Assembly: GCA_023053575.1 (NCBI GenBank)
Contig: JAKZAP010000018.1
Location: forward strand, 20,116,202 to 20,180,201
Origin: Branchinecta lynchi
Lineage: Eukaryota > Arthropoda > Branchiopoda > Anostraca > Branchinectidae
Direction of reading: 5' to 3'
Length of the DNA: 64,000 nucleotides
Part shown: positions 1-11,959 of the stretch, in pieces
Numbering within the stretch: the stretch's first letter is position 1
Layout of the letters: every line of letters begins with the position of its first letter
Translations under genes and position numbers: made by a program
Notes under the pieces: model-generated
What the model was told of the DNA's origin: nothing
The model's database searches: none
What the model saw: only the letters and a program-made list of their open reading frames with translations

Positions 1-404
1 TGTTTTCTTAACCCAAAATCGAACATCTAATTAATTTCAAATAAAACTTTTACTTTTAACAAACTTTCCGGTTTTGGCCGGATTCCGGTCGAACTACTTG
101 TCCGATAAAAAAAAATGGTTTTCACCATCGTGTTCAGCATTCTTACCCCATAATCGACTATCACATTATCTGTGTAAACATATTTCATTTGCCCCTTAAT
201 TTAAACCCCCTCCCCCACCCCTAAATGTAGGGCTACATAGCCCATCAATGAACTCGACTTTACTCTTGACCCAAAGAATCCTCACACCAAGTTTCATCAA
301 AATATCTCATTCCGTTCGAGAGTTATGGAGCGCACAGACGGACAGACGGACAACTTTTGCGATGTCATAGGTATCCCGCCACTTACGTTTTGGGATCCCA
401 AAAA
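1..404 (+). repeat. Repeat family A, truncated copy
   Basis: This is the trailing part of a family A copy; its start lies before the window. It shows one degenerate core unit with a Tccgg...ccgga pattern, a C-rich stretch, 'acagacggacagacggac', and the end TTTTGGGATCCCAAAAA at 388-404. The same succession recurs many times in the window, which is the evidence for the family. No protein is encoded. Confidence 0.85.
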
Positions 405-429
405 CAACAGAATATCCGAAGTAGAGACT

Positions 430-2394
430 AAATTGACTTTGCAGCCAGTTGAACTTTATCGTTTTCAGTCGTAAACATCGTGACTGGTGAAAACTTGGAA
501 ATTATGTTATATGGTAATATCAAGAACAAATAAGAGCAAGAACTGCTGTCTCCCTATCTCTGTCATACAACCACGCTGGGTCGAGTCGACTTCCGATTCT
601 GACGCAAACGAGCGGAGGGGGAGCTTACCCGGGACATCACAAGTCGTTACCTCTACAGAGAAGATGTAACGCAGTAAACCACCGAGGAAGAAAAATCGAA
701 TGGAGGCAGAAGTGATAAGCCTGTTTACACTGGACTGGACGCGGAAGCGGAAACAGCAGTTGCCGGCTTATTGATTCAGACAAGTTTTCGGGGAGTTGAC
801 AAGAAAATTCAGAAGCACTTAAGAATATATCGAAATATAAAGAAACTGGCATTTGATGCAAAGCATATATTACCAGTGCTTCAAACCCTCTGGTAATTTA
901 GTTAAAAGTACGACAAACTATATATGGTAACGTAAATTGTACCTTTTCGGGGTCAATTATTGTTGAATTCAATTAAGTGGTGTCAGAACAAGAAGAGATA
1001 AATTTCATTCCAGGTATTTGCTCTCATCTGAGAATATCAGATGAAAACAAGCAGATTCTTTAAAAAAAAAAACCGTGTTTCAGGTTTAGTAGGCTGGGTG
1101 GAAATGAACAAATGTTACGCAGATGGAACATTATACAATAGGCTTCTGCTGTGACAAACCAACCAGAAACTGTTTTGAACTAAATAAAAAAAACAAAAAC
1201 AGGACTCATATGTGGGTCCCAGACAAATTAGAACCCATATGGCAAGGCCTCTGTACAAAAACCAAAGTCTTTATTTGATGGGAAAATACGCCTTTGATAT
1301 AGAATTATTTGTAAGTAGCGAACTAAAAGACAAAAGAGATAGACCAGGATGAGGTGAACTTTCGTCTTTCAATTAACTATTGAATCGAAATCTAACTCAC
1401 TAAATCGAAATGTATACAATTATACATTTCGAAAAAAAAAGAAAAACACAAAATATACACTCACCTACTGGTATTATGTTGACTATTCCATGCTATTCTG
1501 TCTTTTCGGTAATTTCAGTAATCCTCACAAGCCTTGATTACGTTACTCTTAGTTTACACTCGTCTGACAAAGTTAAAACTACAGATGGTGAAACTTAGTG
1601 GGTCATGACTTCAGTGAGTGTGCTTCAGATCCCGGTTTTCATTGTATGGTTCTCCCCAGAGGCATAAAAAGGAATGTCACAAGGGATTTCAGTCTCCATA
1701 TTGATGATCGTGGTATAACAAAAGCGATTATGAATGAACATCGTCAAGTTTGCTTTTATTTTTCGCATCACTAATCAGACGCTAGCGTCTACTCAAACAA
1801 AATCAACTCTGTTTCCTTCCCGTGTGAAAAGTCCAGAACGTCCGCCTCGCTAGTGGCTACGTTTTTTTCTTCGCAAATGACTCAAGTGTGTAACGGCGGA
1901 GACCAACGAGTATACACGGGCGACCAAGAAGGCTCTGTATTGGCTCCACCACCGCTATTTTTTGTCGGAACATTGTTAGTCGGTGGATGGACGAGAGACC
2001 ATTGTTCTTGCTCTTATTGTTCTTGATAATATAAAGCAATCCGTAACTTTTCAGGATCAAAATAACATAGATGCCACTCTGCTAATTATTTCGAAACTAT
2101 GTCGTTGTTTTACATTATCATTTGTATACTGAAGTTGTCAACCCCTCTAAGCGTTCAAACACAAAATCGGCAGGGACGATATTCACTTTGCAGCCAGTTG
2201 AACTTTATCCTTTTCAATCGTAGACATAGTGACTGGTGAAAACTTGCAGCATTATTTTATATGATCTAGTTGGTATTCTGAAGCTATCCGTAACTGTTCA
2301 GGTTCAAAATACCATAGATGCCAATCTAATAATTATTGCGTAACTATTTATATTATCATTTGCATCCGTTGCATAAACAATTAATTCTAGGTTA
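430..2394. other. No gene seen; short dispersed repeat pair
   Basis: I see no supported gene here. A stretch of about 75 bases at 434-510 ('tttgcagccagttgaac...', 'gtgactggtgaaaac') recurs at 2188-2262, so the region holds remnants of another dispersed repeat. The remainder is AT-rich with short open frames only. Confidence 0.5.
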
Positions 2395-3005
2395 CAGTGA
2401 TCAGACCATCATCATAGACCATCTCATGAAAATGATAATGCTCTAGCAACTGATTCTTACTTCCCTCTCCCTTCCTTCCTACCATCTCCCTTTCTACTTC
2501 CCTTCTTAGTCCCTCTCCCTTGATAGACATGAACCAAACTTTTCTTATCATAAAAAACACCGGAAACAAAATAGGTGAACAAACTAAGAAAAGTCGGAAA
2601 CCCCTCACCGCCGAAGATGATTATGGTCTAACAGCCGATTGTTACTTACAAGTCCCTGACATGTCTCACAATTGGATTCCGTCTATTCGTTGTTCGAAGT
2701 TACAGTGATAGACCATGGGGACTAATTTTCTTACCCTCAGATTTATAGAGATCAAATAAAATGTGCACCAATTTGCACAAGTTTCTAGCCCCTCATGAAC
2801 CCGTTCTAGCAATCGATTCTTACTTACACGTCCATCTCCCCGGGATAGACACGGTACCAAATTGTTCTCACGATCAAGTACACCAGAAACAAATAATAGG
2901 ATTAGGTACACCAACTACCAAAGTTGATAACCCCTCATCGCCGAAGACGATTATGTTCTAACAGGCGATTTTCGCTTATAAGTACGCTAGATGTCTCACG
3001 ATTGG
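2395..3005 (+). repeat. Repeat family H, two degenerate units
   Basis: Two related units (about 2395-2660 and 2695-3005) share 'ctagcaa(c/t)(t/c)gattcttact', 'gatagacat/cg', 'ccagaaacaaa' and 'cccctca(t/c)cgccgaag'. A third unit lies at 4311-4525 on the far side of repeat C copy 1, so C1 sits within or between H units. No coding content is evident. Confidence 0.65.
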
Positions 3006-4314
3006 GATCGGCCTATTTTAGTTTTAGTGTGTACCTTACTACTGAAGTTGTCAACCCCTGTGAACTTTCAAACTGTTGTATCTCCTGAAGGATTTTTTTT
3101 TTTACCAGAAAACGGATGACTTATACTTTGATCAGCTCATGAAGACCTATCGGTTGCAGTTGAAAAAAAAATTCTACCTGGATTAGTTCAAAAGTTCTCT
3201 TTTTTGCCGTAGGTCAACTTTCTAATATCACCACTTAGAAAGGAGCAAAGGATAAGCTCTAATTACGTCAGCAGTAAGAGAACTTTTAAAATTTCAAGAG
3301 GCCCATCTTATATCATTTCTCTTCCTCAATCCCAAGTGTAAAAAATGAAATGATAAATTTAGCCTGAAATCACAAACAGAAATGGGTAGAAACAATGGAT
3401 GGCAGCACTTTCGGACCAGTGGGAAAATGCCACTTTTTTGCTTCTATAAATTTTTCTATCTATCACTCAAAGAAGATGTACTGGCTGTGGGGCCGGGGAA
3501 CTGTCCCCATATTTAGCACTTACAGATTTTAGTCCATCTTCAATTTGAACTGGTACCTGTCTGCTTGCCTGCTAGAACGGAGCTTTCCACTCGGAAGCAG
3601 CAACACGGTTTGATGAAACCAAAGCTTGGCTGCATAACTTCAGATAGTCCTCTCTGACATAGGCTTTACAACTCCACTTCACTTCACCCACCGTAGGCTC
3701 TGGCTCAATTAGAAGCAAAAAATATCCTTTTTGGCGCCAGGCAAGAGTTCTACGGAGCTTTCTGAAATGTAATTTCATATTCATCAATCCGACCTAAGGT
3801 CCACACTTTCCGTAAAAACCTTATAACCTTATAAAACCGAATAAGCGCAAATTGGGGTACTCGAAAAAAACACAAAAAAAACGACAAAACGAACGAAAAA
3901 AACAATACGAAATAGTGTTTCCAAGCTATGATTTTTGCTCCATTTTGCATCTGTCCTTATTTCAGTACCGAACAATTTTAGAAATGAACAAATTTCTCCA
4001 ATCAACCCTTCTTCTGCAATATGTTTTAACCAGTCAAGCCCAAACGTGTGTCTAGAAGAAAGTCCAATACGATCCAGCCAGCGCTGTACAAGATTTGAAA
4101 GAATTGCGCTTTTTGTCTTGTAGTCTGCATTTGCAAACCTCCAGAAACGAACATCCCTATTTTGAAAACGTCACGCTCAGGAGAAGAAAGCTCTCCGTGG
4201 CCATGTCTGTAAATGCGTTCTTCTTGGTGTGTTCAAGTATGGTTTCATTGTTCAGGTTCTTTAACGGACGTCTCGCAATACTTAGTATTTTCGCTTAGAT
4301 TTTGCGGCATAGTT
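3006..4314. repeat. Repeat family C, copy 1
   Basis: About 1.3 kb that is almost repeated at 5070-6340 (start-to-start distance near 2.06 kb) and partly, inverted, at 32850-33350. Two open frames persist. One is on the - strand at 3787-3572 (71 codons, containing LRRTLAWRQKG and ending EWKAPF); the other is on the + strand at 4095-4298 (SRNEHPYFENVTLRRRKLS). Both frames are also open in copy 2. I do not recognise either product. The element may derive from a transposon or a retrocopied exon. Confidence 0.8.
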
Positions 4315-4526
4315 TCTAGCCCCTCATTACCCCTTCTAGCAACCGATTCCTACTTACATTACAAGTCCATTTCCCCGTGATAGACATAGTCCCAATTTTT
4401 TTTTTGTCAGTTCCAGTATACCAGAAACAAACAATAGGATTAATAGGTACACCACCTAGCAAAAGTTACAAGCCCCTCATTGCCAAAGATGATTATGGTC
4501 ATCATTCGATTTTTGCTTACAAGTAA
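4315..4526 (+). repeat. Repeat family H, third unit
   Basis: It matches 2780-3000 in order: 'agcccctcat', 'gattc(c/t)tacttaca', 'ccagaaacaaa(c/t)aatagg', 'gattatggtc', 'tttgcttacaagta'. It directly follows repeat C copy 1 and directly precedes a family A start. Confidence 0.65.
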
Positions 4527-4527
4527 A

Positions 4528-5069
4528 AACAAGACCAAAGGTTTCGATGGGACCCCAAAAATTCGATATTTGATCCAGACAATTGGGTCTTGTCTTCGCC
4601 AGACTCCTTGAACTTTTTTACTATTAAAATTCAGAAACAGATTAAGTCCAAATAGCTACTCATCTGAGAAAACCAAGTTCAGGAATGGATTCATTATGTG
4701 TGTTTACCCCTATAAGTCATATTTATTTTGACGAAAACTTCCTGCCACTTCTGCCAATTTCCTGGTTTCATCCGAATTGGAGCTACTTGTCCGCCGAAAA
4801 AAGAAAGCTCAAAAACGAACTCAGCGTATCTTCTTTCCCCAATATTCAACATATAATCAACTTCAAATAAAAATTTAACTTATAACAAATTTTTCGGCTT
4901 CAGCCGGATTGCGATCAAAATATATGTCCGGGTAAAAATTATTTTCATACACGAATTCACCATCTCTTCTTACCCCTAAATCGGATATCTACCGTACAAA
5001 TAAAACTTTAACTTTCCCAGTTTTGGCCCGATTCCAGGCGAACTACTTGCCGGGGTAGAAAATAGTTTG
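4528..5069 (+). repeat. Repeat family A, 5' part
   Basis: It begins with the family A start signature 'aacaagaccaaaggtttcg' followed by GGGACCCC (a mutated form of the GGGATCCC palindrome). It then carries the 'cgccagactcc' module and about three core units before being cut off where repeat C copy 2 begins. Confidence 0.85.
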
Positions 5070-6340
5070 AATCGGCCTATTTTTGGTTTTAGTGTCTACC
5101 TTACTACTGAATTTGTCAACCCCTGTGCACTTTCAAACTGTTGTATCTCCTGAAGGAATTTTTTTTTTTTTACCAGAAAACGGATGACTTATACTTTGAT
5201 CAGCTCATCAAGATCTATCGGTTGCTGTTGAAATTTTTTTTTTTTACCTGTATTAGTTCAAAAGTTCTCTTTTTTGCCGTAGGTCAACTTTCTAACATCA
5301 CCACTTAGAAAGGAGCAAAGGGTAAGCTCTAATTACTTTAGCAGTAAGAGAACTTTTAAAAGTTTAAGAGGCCCATCTTATATCATTTCTCTTCCTCAAT
5401 CCCAAGTGTAAGAAATGAAATGATAAACATAGCCTGAAGTCACGAACAGAGATGGGTAGAAACAATAGATGGCAGCACGTTCGGACCAGTGGGAAAATGC
5501 CACTTTATTGCTTCTATAAATTTTTCTCTTTATCACTCAAAGAAGATGTACTGGCTGTGGGGCCGGGGAACTGTCCCCATCTTCAATTTGAAACTGGTGC
5601 CTGTCTGCTAGAACGGAGCTTTCCACTCGAAAGCAGCAACACGGTTTGATGAAACCAAAGCTTGGCTGCATAACTTCAGATAGTCCTCTCTGACATAGGC
5701 TTTACAACTCCAGTTCACTTCACCCACCGTAGGCTCTGGCTTAATTACAAGCAAACACCATCCTTTTTGGCGCCAGGCAAGAGTTCTACGGAGCTTTCTG
5801 AAATGTAATGTCATATTCATCAATCCGGACAAAGGTCCACACTTTCCGTAAAAACCTCACAGGCAGAGTACCAATACCAATTATTAAGAATAAGCAAAAA
5901 AAACACGACAAGACCAATGTGTTGCTCTCGCAACACAATGCGAAAGAGTGTTTCCAAGCTATGATTTTTGCTCCATTTTGCATCTGTCCTTATTTCAGTA
6001 CCGAACAATTTTAGAAGTGAACAAATTTCTCCAATGAACCCTTCTTCTGCAATATGTTTTAACCAGTTAAGCCCAAACGTGTATCTAGAAGAAATTCCAA
6101 TACGATCCAGTCAGCGCTGAACAAGATTTGAAAGAATTGCGCTTTTTGTCTTGGAGTCTGCATTTGCAAACCTCCAGGAACGAACATCCCTATTTTGAGA
6201 ACGTCACGCTCAGGAGAAGAAAGCTCTCCGTGGCCATGTCTGTAAATGCGTTCTTCTTGGTGTGTTCAAATATGGTTTCATTGTTCAGGTTCTTTAAAGG
6301 ACGATACTTAGTGTTTTCGCTCAGATGTTGCGGCATAGTT
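5070..6340. repeat. Repeat family C, copy 2
   Basis: A near copy of 3006-4314. The - strand frame at 5832-5608 repeats the 71-codon frame of copy 1 with few changes. The + strand frame starting at 6128 repeats the second frame. Copies differ by small indels, for example the extra 'tagcacttacagattttag' segment in copy 1. The two copies share orientation, so either a direct duplication or two insertions is possible. Confidence 0.8.
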
Positions 6341-8071
6341 GACCGCTTTACAACCAAGCTATGCTTACAGAAAATTACACACGGCTTCGGCTGTTTTTAG
6401 CCCTTTCCCTGTCCCTTGCCTTGGAAGACAATCTTGGCCAAACTCGCATAACCGGTCTCAGGACGAATAAGCTCTTCGGAAAGAATGATCGGGCGCATGA
6501 CACGTCACTTACAGAGAATAAACTTGGCAGGCGTGATCAGCGTTGCTAATAGTGCTAATAAAGGAGATACGATACGCTTATGAAGTGAAGAACTGTGGGA
6601 ACGAGAATGGATGGAAATACTAGGCTATTGAAGATAATGAATTACTGGCCGCGTCCGTTGTCTTTGTTCGTCGTTGTCGGTACGAAGAACGTCGTTTAAA
6701 GGAACGGAAAACTTGACTCAAACTTGACTCGGGGAGCTAGCTGACATAGTAAGAATGTACCCTGAGTCGATATTGAGAGTAAGAAAAGTTCTCATTACGA
6801 CCATTGCAGTTTCCGGGCAGTTTCCATGAATTCGATTTTTGAGTTTTGAAAAAAGCAAAAGGTCTGTGTGCCGGGAGTAGGAATCGAACAGACGACCTCT
6901 TGACTACTACCCTGATACTATGGTCGTAACACGGCCAAAGGTGAACTTTTACAGTGCATAAGTGCATAATTACAGTGCATAAAGGGCAAGTGCCTGCCAG
7001 CTAGCTTTGGGAACACTAAGGAGGGGGTTCGAGATAACAAAGAAGGGGGTCCTGTCGACAATAAGTCCCTGTATCTTTATCTAAGCCCCCCAGGTCGGTT
7101 TGATGGCCGAAAGTTGCGTAGTCAAGTTTTCTGTGCCTATATTTCTGTTTTATGGCAAGTTCTATAAACGTAATTTCACGAACGGAGTTGATACGAAAAC
7201 GTCAATAGTCGAACTAACTTAAACATATGCAACACGAGCCATGATAAAGTACTAAAATGGATTTTAGCATAACAGGACCATTGTTGTTTAACTTGGTTTA
7301 CAACTTCAGTTTGTTTTGTCGAGAATTTTGAAGATTCGCGCCTAAGTATTGAACGGAGATGTTGAAACCGACTTTCCGGGTCAGTTCGTCGTTTCAAGAA
7401 CGACGAATGAAACGGCAGTTCAACCGAAAAAAGAAAATTCCTTATTATCGGCAGTTCAACGCCGTTCACGAAATGCCTTGTAAAGAAAACGCTTGTAGTA
7501 GAACGACGGTTGGAACGGCGAACCGAATGACGAAAACGAACGCAGCTACTATCATAAGTACGACGTATCTTTAAACAAGATTGATGCTCGCGAGGGTTTA
7601 CCTACTCCCCGGCACTTGGCGTAACCCTTTCCCCGCATCAGCCGAAACCAGAGTTGCCCTACACCGTAGTACTGTGCATGCCACACCAAAATTAAGACTG
7701 GGCAACCCCTCGGATGTTCGCGATTGATTGAATAACCATCAGTTTTTGTTGGAACCCGGTTTAAAATTCGGTTTCACATGGGCTGCGTTGTCAGACTGGG
7801 CTAAAGGGGTCTTTGACAACTTTCATCGTGTACTGTTTATTAAAAAGCTTCTGGATACGTACAGACGATCAAGTTTTCTCGCCTGAGTTTTAGTTACTTC
7901 ATCATAAAGTTGAAAAAATCTTAACTTTTACGTCTGGAGTTGTCCGCGACCGCCCAATCGTCTGTCTGCAGGATTGAGACGCTTAGAAGCTTATAAACGG
8001 AGAAACTCATATCACCGGAAATGCCATGAAAGATTTATGTTTGAAAGGCGATTGTCTGTGATGGTTCTACC
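6341..8071. other. No gene seen; unique-looking stretch
   Basis: No convincing gene. It contains a tRNA-like remnant (listed separately) and a perfect hairpin at 7385-7407 (stem TTCGTCGTT/AACGACGAA, 5-base loop). Two open frames overlap around 7176-7574 on opposite strands, without recognisable protein features. Confidence 0.4.
6868..6930 (-). repeat. tRNA-derived SINE remnant (probable)
   Basis: Read on the - strand it has an A-box-like TAGTATCAGGG followed about 25 bases on by a B-box-like CTGTTCGATTCC and a CCCGGCACA acceptor-like end. The spacing is too short for an intact cloverleaf and the 5' acceptor strand does not pair with the 3' end. It is read as a decayed tRNA-derived element, not a tRNA gene. 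Confidence 0.35.
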
Positions 8072-8205
8072 CAGGCCCGTATCCAGGAATTTGGGGGGGG
8101 GGGGGTCGCCTGCTGGTCGGACAAAAAGTACAACATACAAATAGATCAGAGGGAAAAGCCTATAAAAATCATTATTTTTGCATGTTTCGGGAGGGGGGGG
8201 GGGTG
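8072..8205 (+). mobile_element. hAT-like MITE, right end lost
   Basis: It starts 'caggcccgtatccaggaat', the same terminus as the intact 172-bp element at 60676-60847. It shares the internal 'agatcagagggaaaagcc' and 'tataaaaat' segment and G runs. The matching right terminus is not found, so the copy is truncated or decayed. Confidence 0.7.
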
Positions 8206-8927
8206 TTCAGCCGAATTGCAGAATACCGACTGGTCTAATTTGCCTTGTCACGTAGTGTGTCTTCATTGAGTTTAGCAAGCAGGTATCTTATCTTGACATT
8301 CAAAATAAATCACCGCTTCCCGTTGATCTTCATCCTTCTTTCGCAAATTTGATAAGAACTTCATCTCTGACTCGTTTCGTCTTGTGACTGTTCACCTAGC
8401 GTCTTTGCGGATTCCTCCAAGTTAATTATTCTCCGTCGTCTGGGGTTTCATTTAGAAGTCACTCGTGTCACGGATAGCCAATTAGCTTTGTGAACAATTT
8501 GTTAGCGGATCCCGCTCTGGGGGGAGCGAAATTCTTCGTATATTTTTCCTGTGCCGAATTGGATTATTTCTTGAGCGAAAATTGGGAGAAAGCTCCAGAA
8601 TACGAATTCTTGGTTGGAAATATGACATCCTGCTAGTTATTCTCTTCGGCTGTGCTGCGTCAGCCTGTTTTAAATACTCACGTTGTGCAGGCTCGAAATT
8701 CAAATCTTAATCATATAGTCTGTTGCAATTAAATGACCTGTCTAACCTATAATACTAATGCAACCTACTTCCGTAATCGCTCCATATATTTCTAAACCCG
8801 GGGACCCCTCTTAGCACGGTATATTTTAACCCTTCTTAAAAAAGATGATTTTCTCACTTGACGTGTGTTGCTACCTTCAATGTGTATTACGCTGTCGACG
8901 GTTGTCTGCGAGAAGTTTTTCCATCAG

Positions 8928-9840
8928 AACTAGACCAAAGGTTTTGATGTGATCCCAAAACTATAACATTTGATTCAAACAATTGAGTCATGTCTTCGCC
9001 ACTCAGTCTTCGTCAGATTAGTGGAAGATTTTTACTGTTAAAATAAAGTTCAAAAATGGATTCAGCATGTTCGATACCGAATCTGTAATCGATTTCACAA
9101 ACAACTTTGAGCTTCAACCAAATTTCCAGTTTCAGCCGAATTCTTGATGAACCATTTGTCCAGCAAGAAAACCAAGTTCAGATATGGATTCAGTAATGAA
9201 TAACTTATTATCATATAAAACATACATGTTTTTACCGTAAATTCGAAACCCCTCCTCTGCCTCTAAAGATAGGACTAAAGGACCCATCGACGAACTTGAC
9301 CTGTACTTTACCAGTGAATCCCCATTGAACAATGTCCTCGCTTGAACAACATATTTCCTCGTTTGAACATTATATATCAACCCCTTTGACCTTCGATTAC
9401 ACTAGGTCTCTCCGATGGCCATAGAATAAACAAAGAAATGTCGTCATCCACGGGCAGAGCTATACTAGTTTGAGAATAAAGGGATTGGGACTACTATAGC
9501 CGAAAACTGATAGACAAATTTTTTGTCCGGTTTTCGCCGGATTCTAGTGAGGAAATAACTTTCATATTCAGATCCAGCATGTCTCCTTATCCCTAAATCA
9601 ACTATCTCAGTAGATTTTGAAAAAGTATTTTTTGCCCCTTAATTTGAAACCCCCTCCCCCACCCCTAAATATAGGGCTAGAAAGCCCATCTACGATCTCG
9701 TCCTTACTGTTGACCCAAAGAGTCCTCGCACCCAGTTTCATCAAAATATCTCATTCCCTTCGAGTGTTATCGTGCTTACAGACGGACAACTTTTGCGATG
9801 TCGTAGGTATCCCTCCACTTACGTGTTGGGATCCCAAAAA
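8928..9840 (+). repeat. Repeat family A, variant copy
   Basis: It runs from 'aactagaccaaaggttttg' to 'ttgggatcccaaaaa'. It carries a variant middle with 'cctcctctgcctctaaaga' and 'cgtttgaacattatatatc', shared with the copies at 13595-14377 (reverse) and 35609-36528. These three therefore form a subfamily, here A'. Confidence 0.85.
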
Positions 9841-10885
9841 CCGGTTATGTAAATTGTTTCCCCGTTTTCGCTACAAGCTGACGGTTCTCGAAAAAGACTG
9901 AAAACAGTAAAAACTGTAGGTTATTTGTTGAAAGCACAGCCTAGTTTTAAAGTTTTCAAATATTTAAAAAAAAACTTTAAGTTGAAGAGTAAAAAGTACG
10001 AGGTCTCCTTTAAAGCAGCTAAAACTCGAGCGGGTGCTTCAGGGTTTATAATGCGGTGGAACCGCCTCAAACCCTGTATTTAGCCTGTAATAGGTACATC
10101 TTTATGGAATTTCTGTGTTCTTTGGTATGCTTCTGCTCCCGATTCCTAGTTAGAGGTATAATTCCAGACAAGTTATCAGTTGTGGATGAAACTGGATATT
10201 TTTGGGTCTTTCTCCTCATTTTTGCATGTTCAAATGCTCTCCTATCAGCTAACAGCTCTGGTTACTGTGGATTTCCTCTATAAGGAGTTCTCTCACCATC
10301 TCGTATTATCTTCTCATTGGAACCTGCCCTTCCTCCCGACTAAGTTCTTGAACAAAAGTAAGAGACTTGTGAGTCCAAAAACGGGATACCACTAGGAAGC
10401 AGTCACCAATGAATTCAAAACGCCTTATTGGAAAAATAGAGACCACAATTGAGTAGCCTACTTCCTGTACTTCGGTAACGGAGAACGTAGCAAAACGGTA
10501 ACAAAACAGGGGCTCTGCCTTTAATTAGAACAGGGCAAACTTGTGTTAACGAAGAAGAAGAAGAAACCCCTGCTATTGTATTATCATTATCATTGAATAA
10601 TTGACAATATTGTGATTTTTTTAAATCAGCATGATATCCTTGTGAGTCCTCATCTAAGTCGTGTCTTCTTTTTTTCTCTTTTTCCTTTACTCGCATTTTT
10701 ATTTTTGCAGAAGTGGATAGTAAAAATACTCATTCATTCCAAGAAAGAGGGATACGCAGTATTACTATATCCTTTCTTTTTTTTTTTTTAAACCTGGCTA
10801 GCTTCTTCGGTCAATCTTCCTACTTCCACTTCTTCGATCCATCTCAAGAATCGACTGAACCTCGTCCGGGTTGCTCTCGAGTCAG
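9841..10885. other. No gene seen
   Basis: Mostly AT-rich sequence without a supported gene. The open frame at 10056-10283 is hydrophobic but has no recognisable domain and no splice context. A T run lies at 10772-10789. A LINE fragment begins near the right border. Confidence 0.4.
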
Positions 10886-10889
10886 AATA

Positions 10890-11354
10890 GTAATATAGAA
10901 TTTTATTTTAAGCTAGGTCTACCCGCAGAAATATTAAAGACGTGGTTCCAACTCCGGAAGAACTGTCTCCCATTACGAAGTAGGAAAAAGGTTTTTGAAA
11001 AGAATAGGTCTTTGCCAGTGGCCGAGTGTGCTTGCCGATTTTGTGGTGAGGTAGAAGAGAGTTTATGCCATCTGCTGACAGATTGTCCGGAGGTGTAGGA
11101 AATTAGAGATAGTTTTTTTGGTCGGGTGCCCATACTATTATGATGTCGACGAATCGTCAGGTAATTCGGTCGGTGTGGAAATATTTTAAGTGTATACTGG
11201 AAGTTTAGATCGGAGGTAATTTGGCGAATAGTAGAAGGTTAAAAAGAAGTGATCTGATTGTATGTAATTTTGAAGGTCAATTTTGTTAGTTAAGTGCGAG
11301 AATGAGTACTGTTGGATGGCCCTTTGTTGGCTTTAATAAATTATTATTATTATT
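10890..11354 (+). mobile_element. Non-LTR retrotransposon 3' fragment with (TTA)n tail
   Basis: The + frame 10871-11098 contains a C-x2-C...H-x4-C motif (CRFCGEVEESLCHLL then DCPEV) typical of the carboxy-terminal zinc motif of some non-LTR polyproteins. After a stop there is a G-rich 3' region and a terminal 'taataaattattatt' repeat at 11338-11354. The 5' portion is missing, as expected for truncated reverse transcription. It lies in the intron immediately upstream of the first transporter exon seen. Confidence 0.7.
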
Positions 11355-11540
11355 CCGACCCGTCACCCATTCGGCCGAGGTGATTTAGTGTATGGGGAGA
11401 ACGAAGCCCGTGAGAACTTCCTTCCACTCCCTCCCACTATTCATCACCATCTTTCCGGCATTGACAACGTTCCTACCTTACCTTATGGCCATACCCATAC
11501 CCAAAACTGAAGCGTGTTCCTTACCTTCGTTTTGTTTTAG

Positions 11541-11784
11541 GTCAAATCCTAAGATGTATTCCGGTTCCGTCCTCCGCCTCTCTGAAGAAAAAGAAGATAA
11601 GGACTCGCTTAGCGTGAGCCATGATTCGAAGGTCTGTGGCTGTATTCCCTGCTCAAGAGAAGCCAAGGATGCCTACAAGGAAATGATGGACTTGTCACTA
11701 CTGGCGGATGGTATATTTTTGCTATTCACCATTTCAAATTTCTGCACAAGCCTTGGCTTCAACGTTCCCTACGTGTATATCAAG
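11541..11784 (+). CDS. Monocarboxylate transporter (SLC16 family), internal exon
   Basis: This exon encodes 81 codons of an MCT/SLC16-type proton-linked monocarboxylate transporter of the major facilitator superfamily, a plasma membrane protein with 12 helices. The first half is a charged cytoplasmic loop (SEEKEDKDSLSVSHD) with a CGCIPC segment. The last third, LLADGIFLLFTISNF then GFNVPYVYIK, is the conserved seventh helix. The acceptor is a pyrimidine-rich tract ending TTTTAG at 11540, leaving codon phase 2; the donor is AAG/GTAAGA with phase 0. The frame stays open upstream to 11392, but that part looks intronic. The five-prime exons for helices 1-6 are not recognised in this window. The specific paralogue is not assigned. 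Confidence 0.85.
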
Positions 11785-11959
11785 GTAAGATTTCAGCTAA
11801 ACGCTTCCCATCCTTGAAGTACATATATGCTCCTGACCAGAATGGATGAATGAATACTTTTGATTCAGCAAATTGCCATAGACGAAAAAGAAAACACATA
11901 GAAAGAAAACAACAACAACAAGAAAAGCATGCAGTCTGTTCCTGCTGTTGCGTTGCAGC

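Noticed and set aside
11392..11540. Upstream extension of the first transporter exon with its own ATG
   Set aside because: A good polypyrimidine acceptor ends at 11540, and the upstream residues do not resemble an SLC16 amino terminus, which would carry six more helices.
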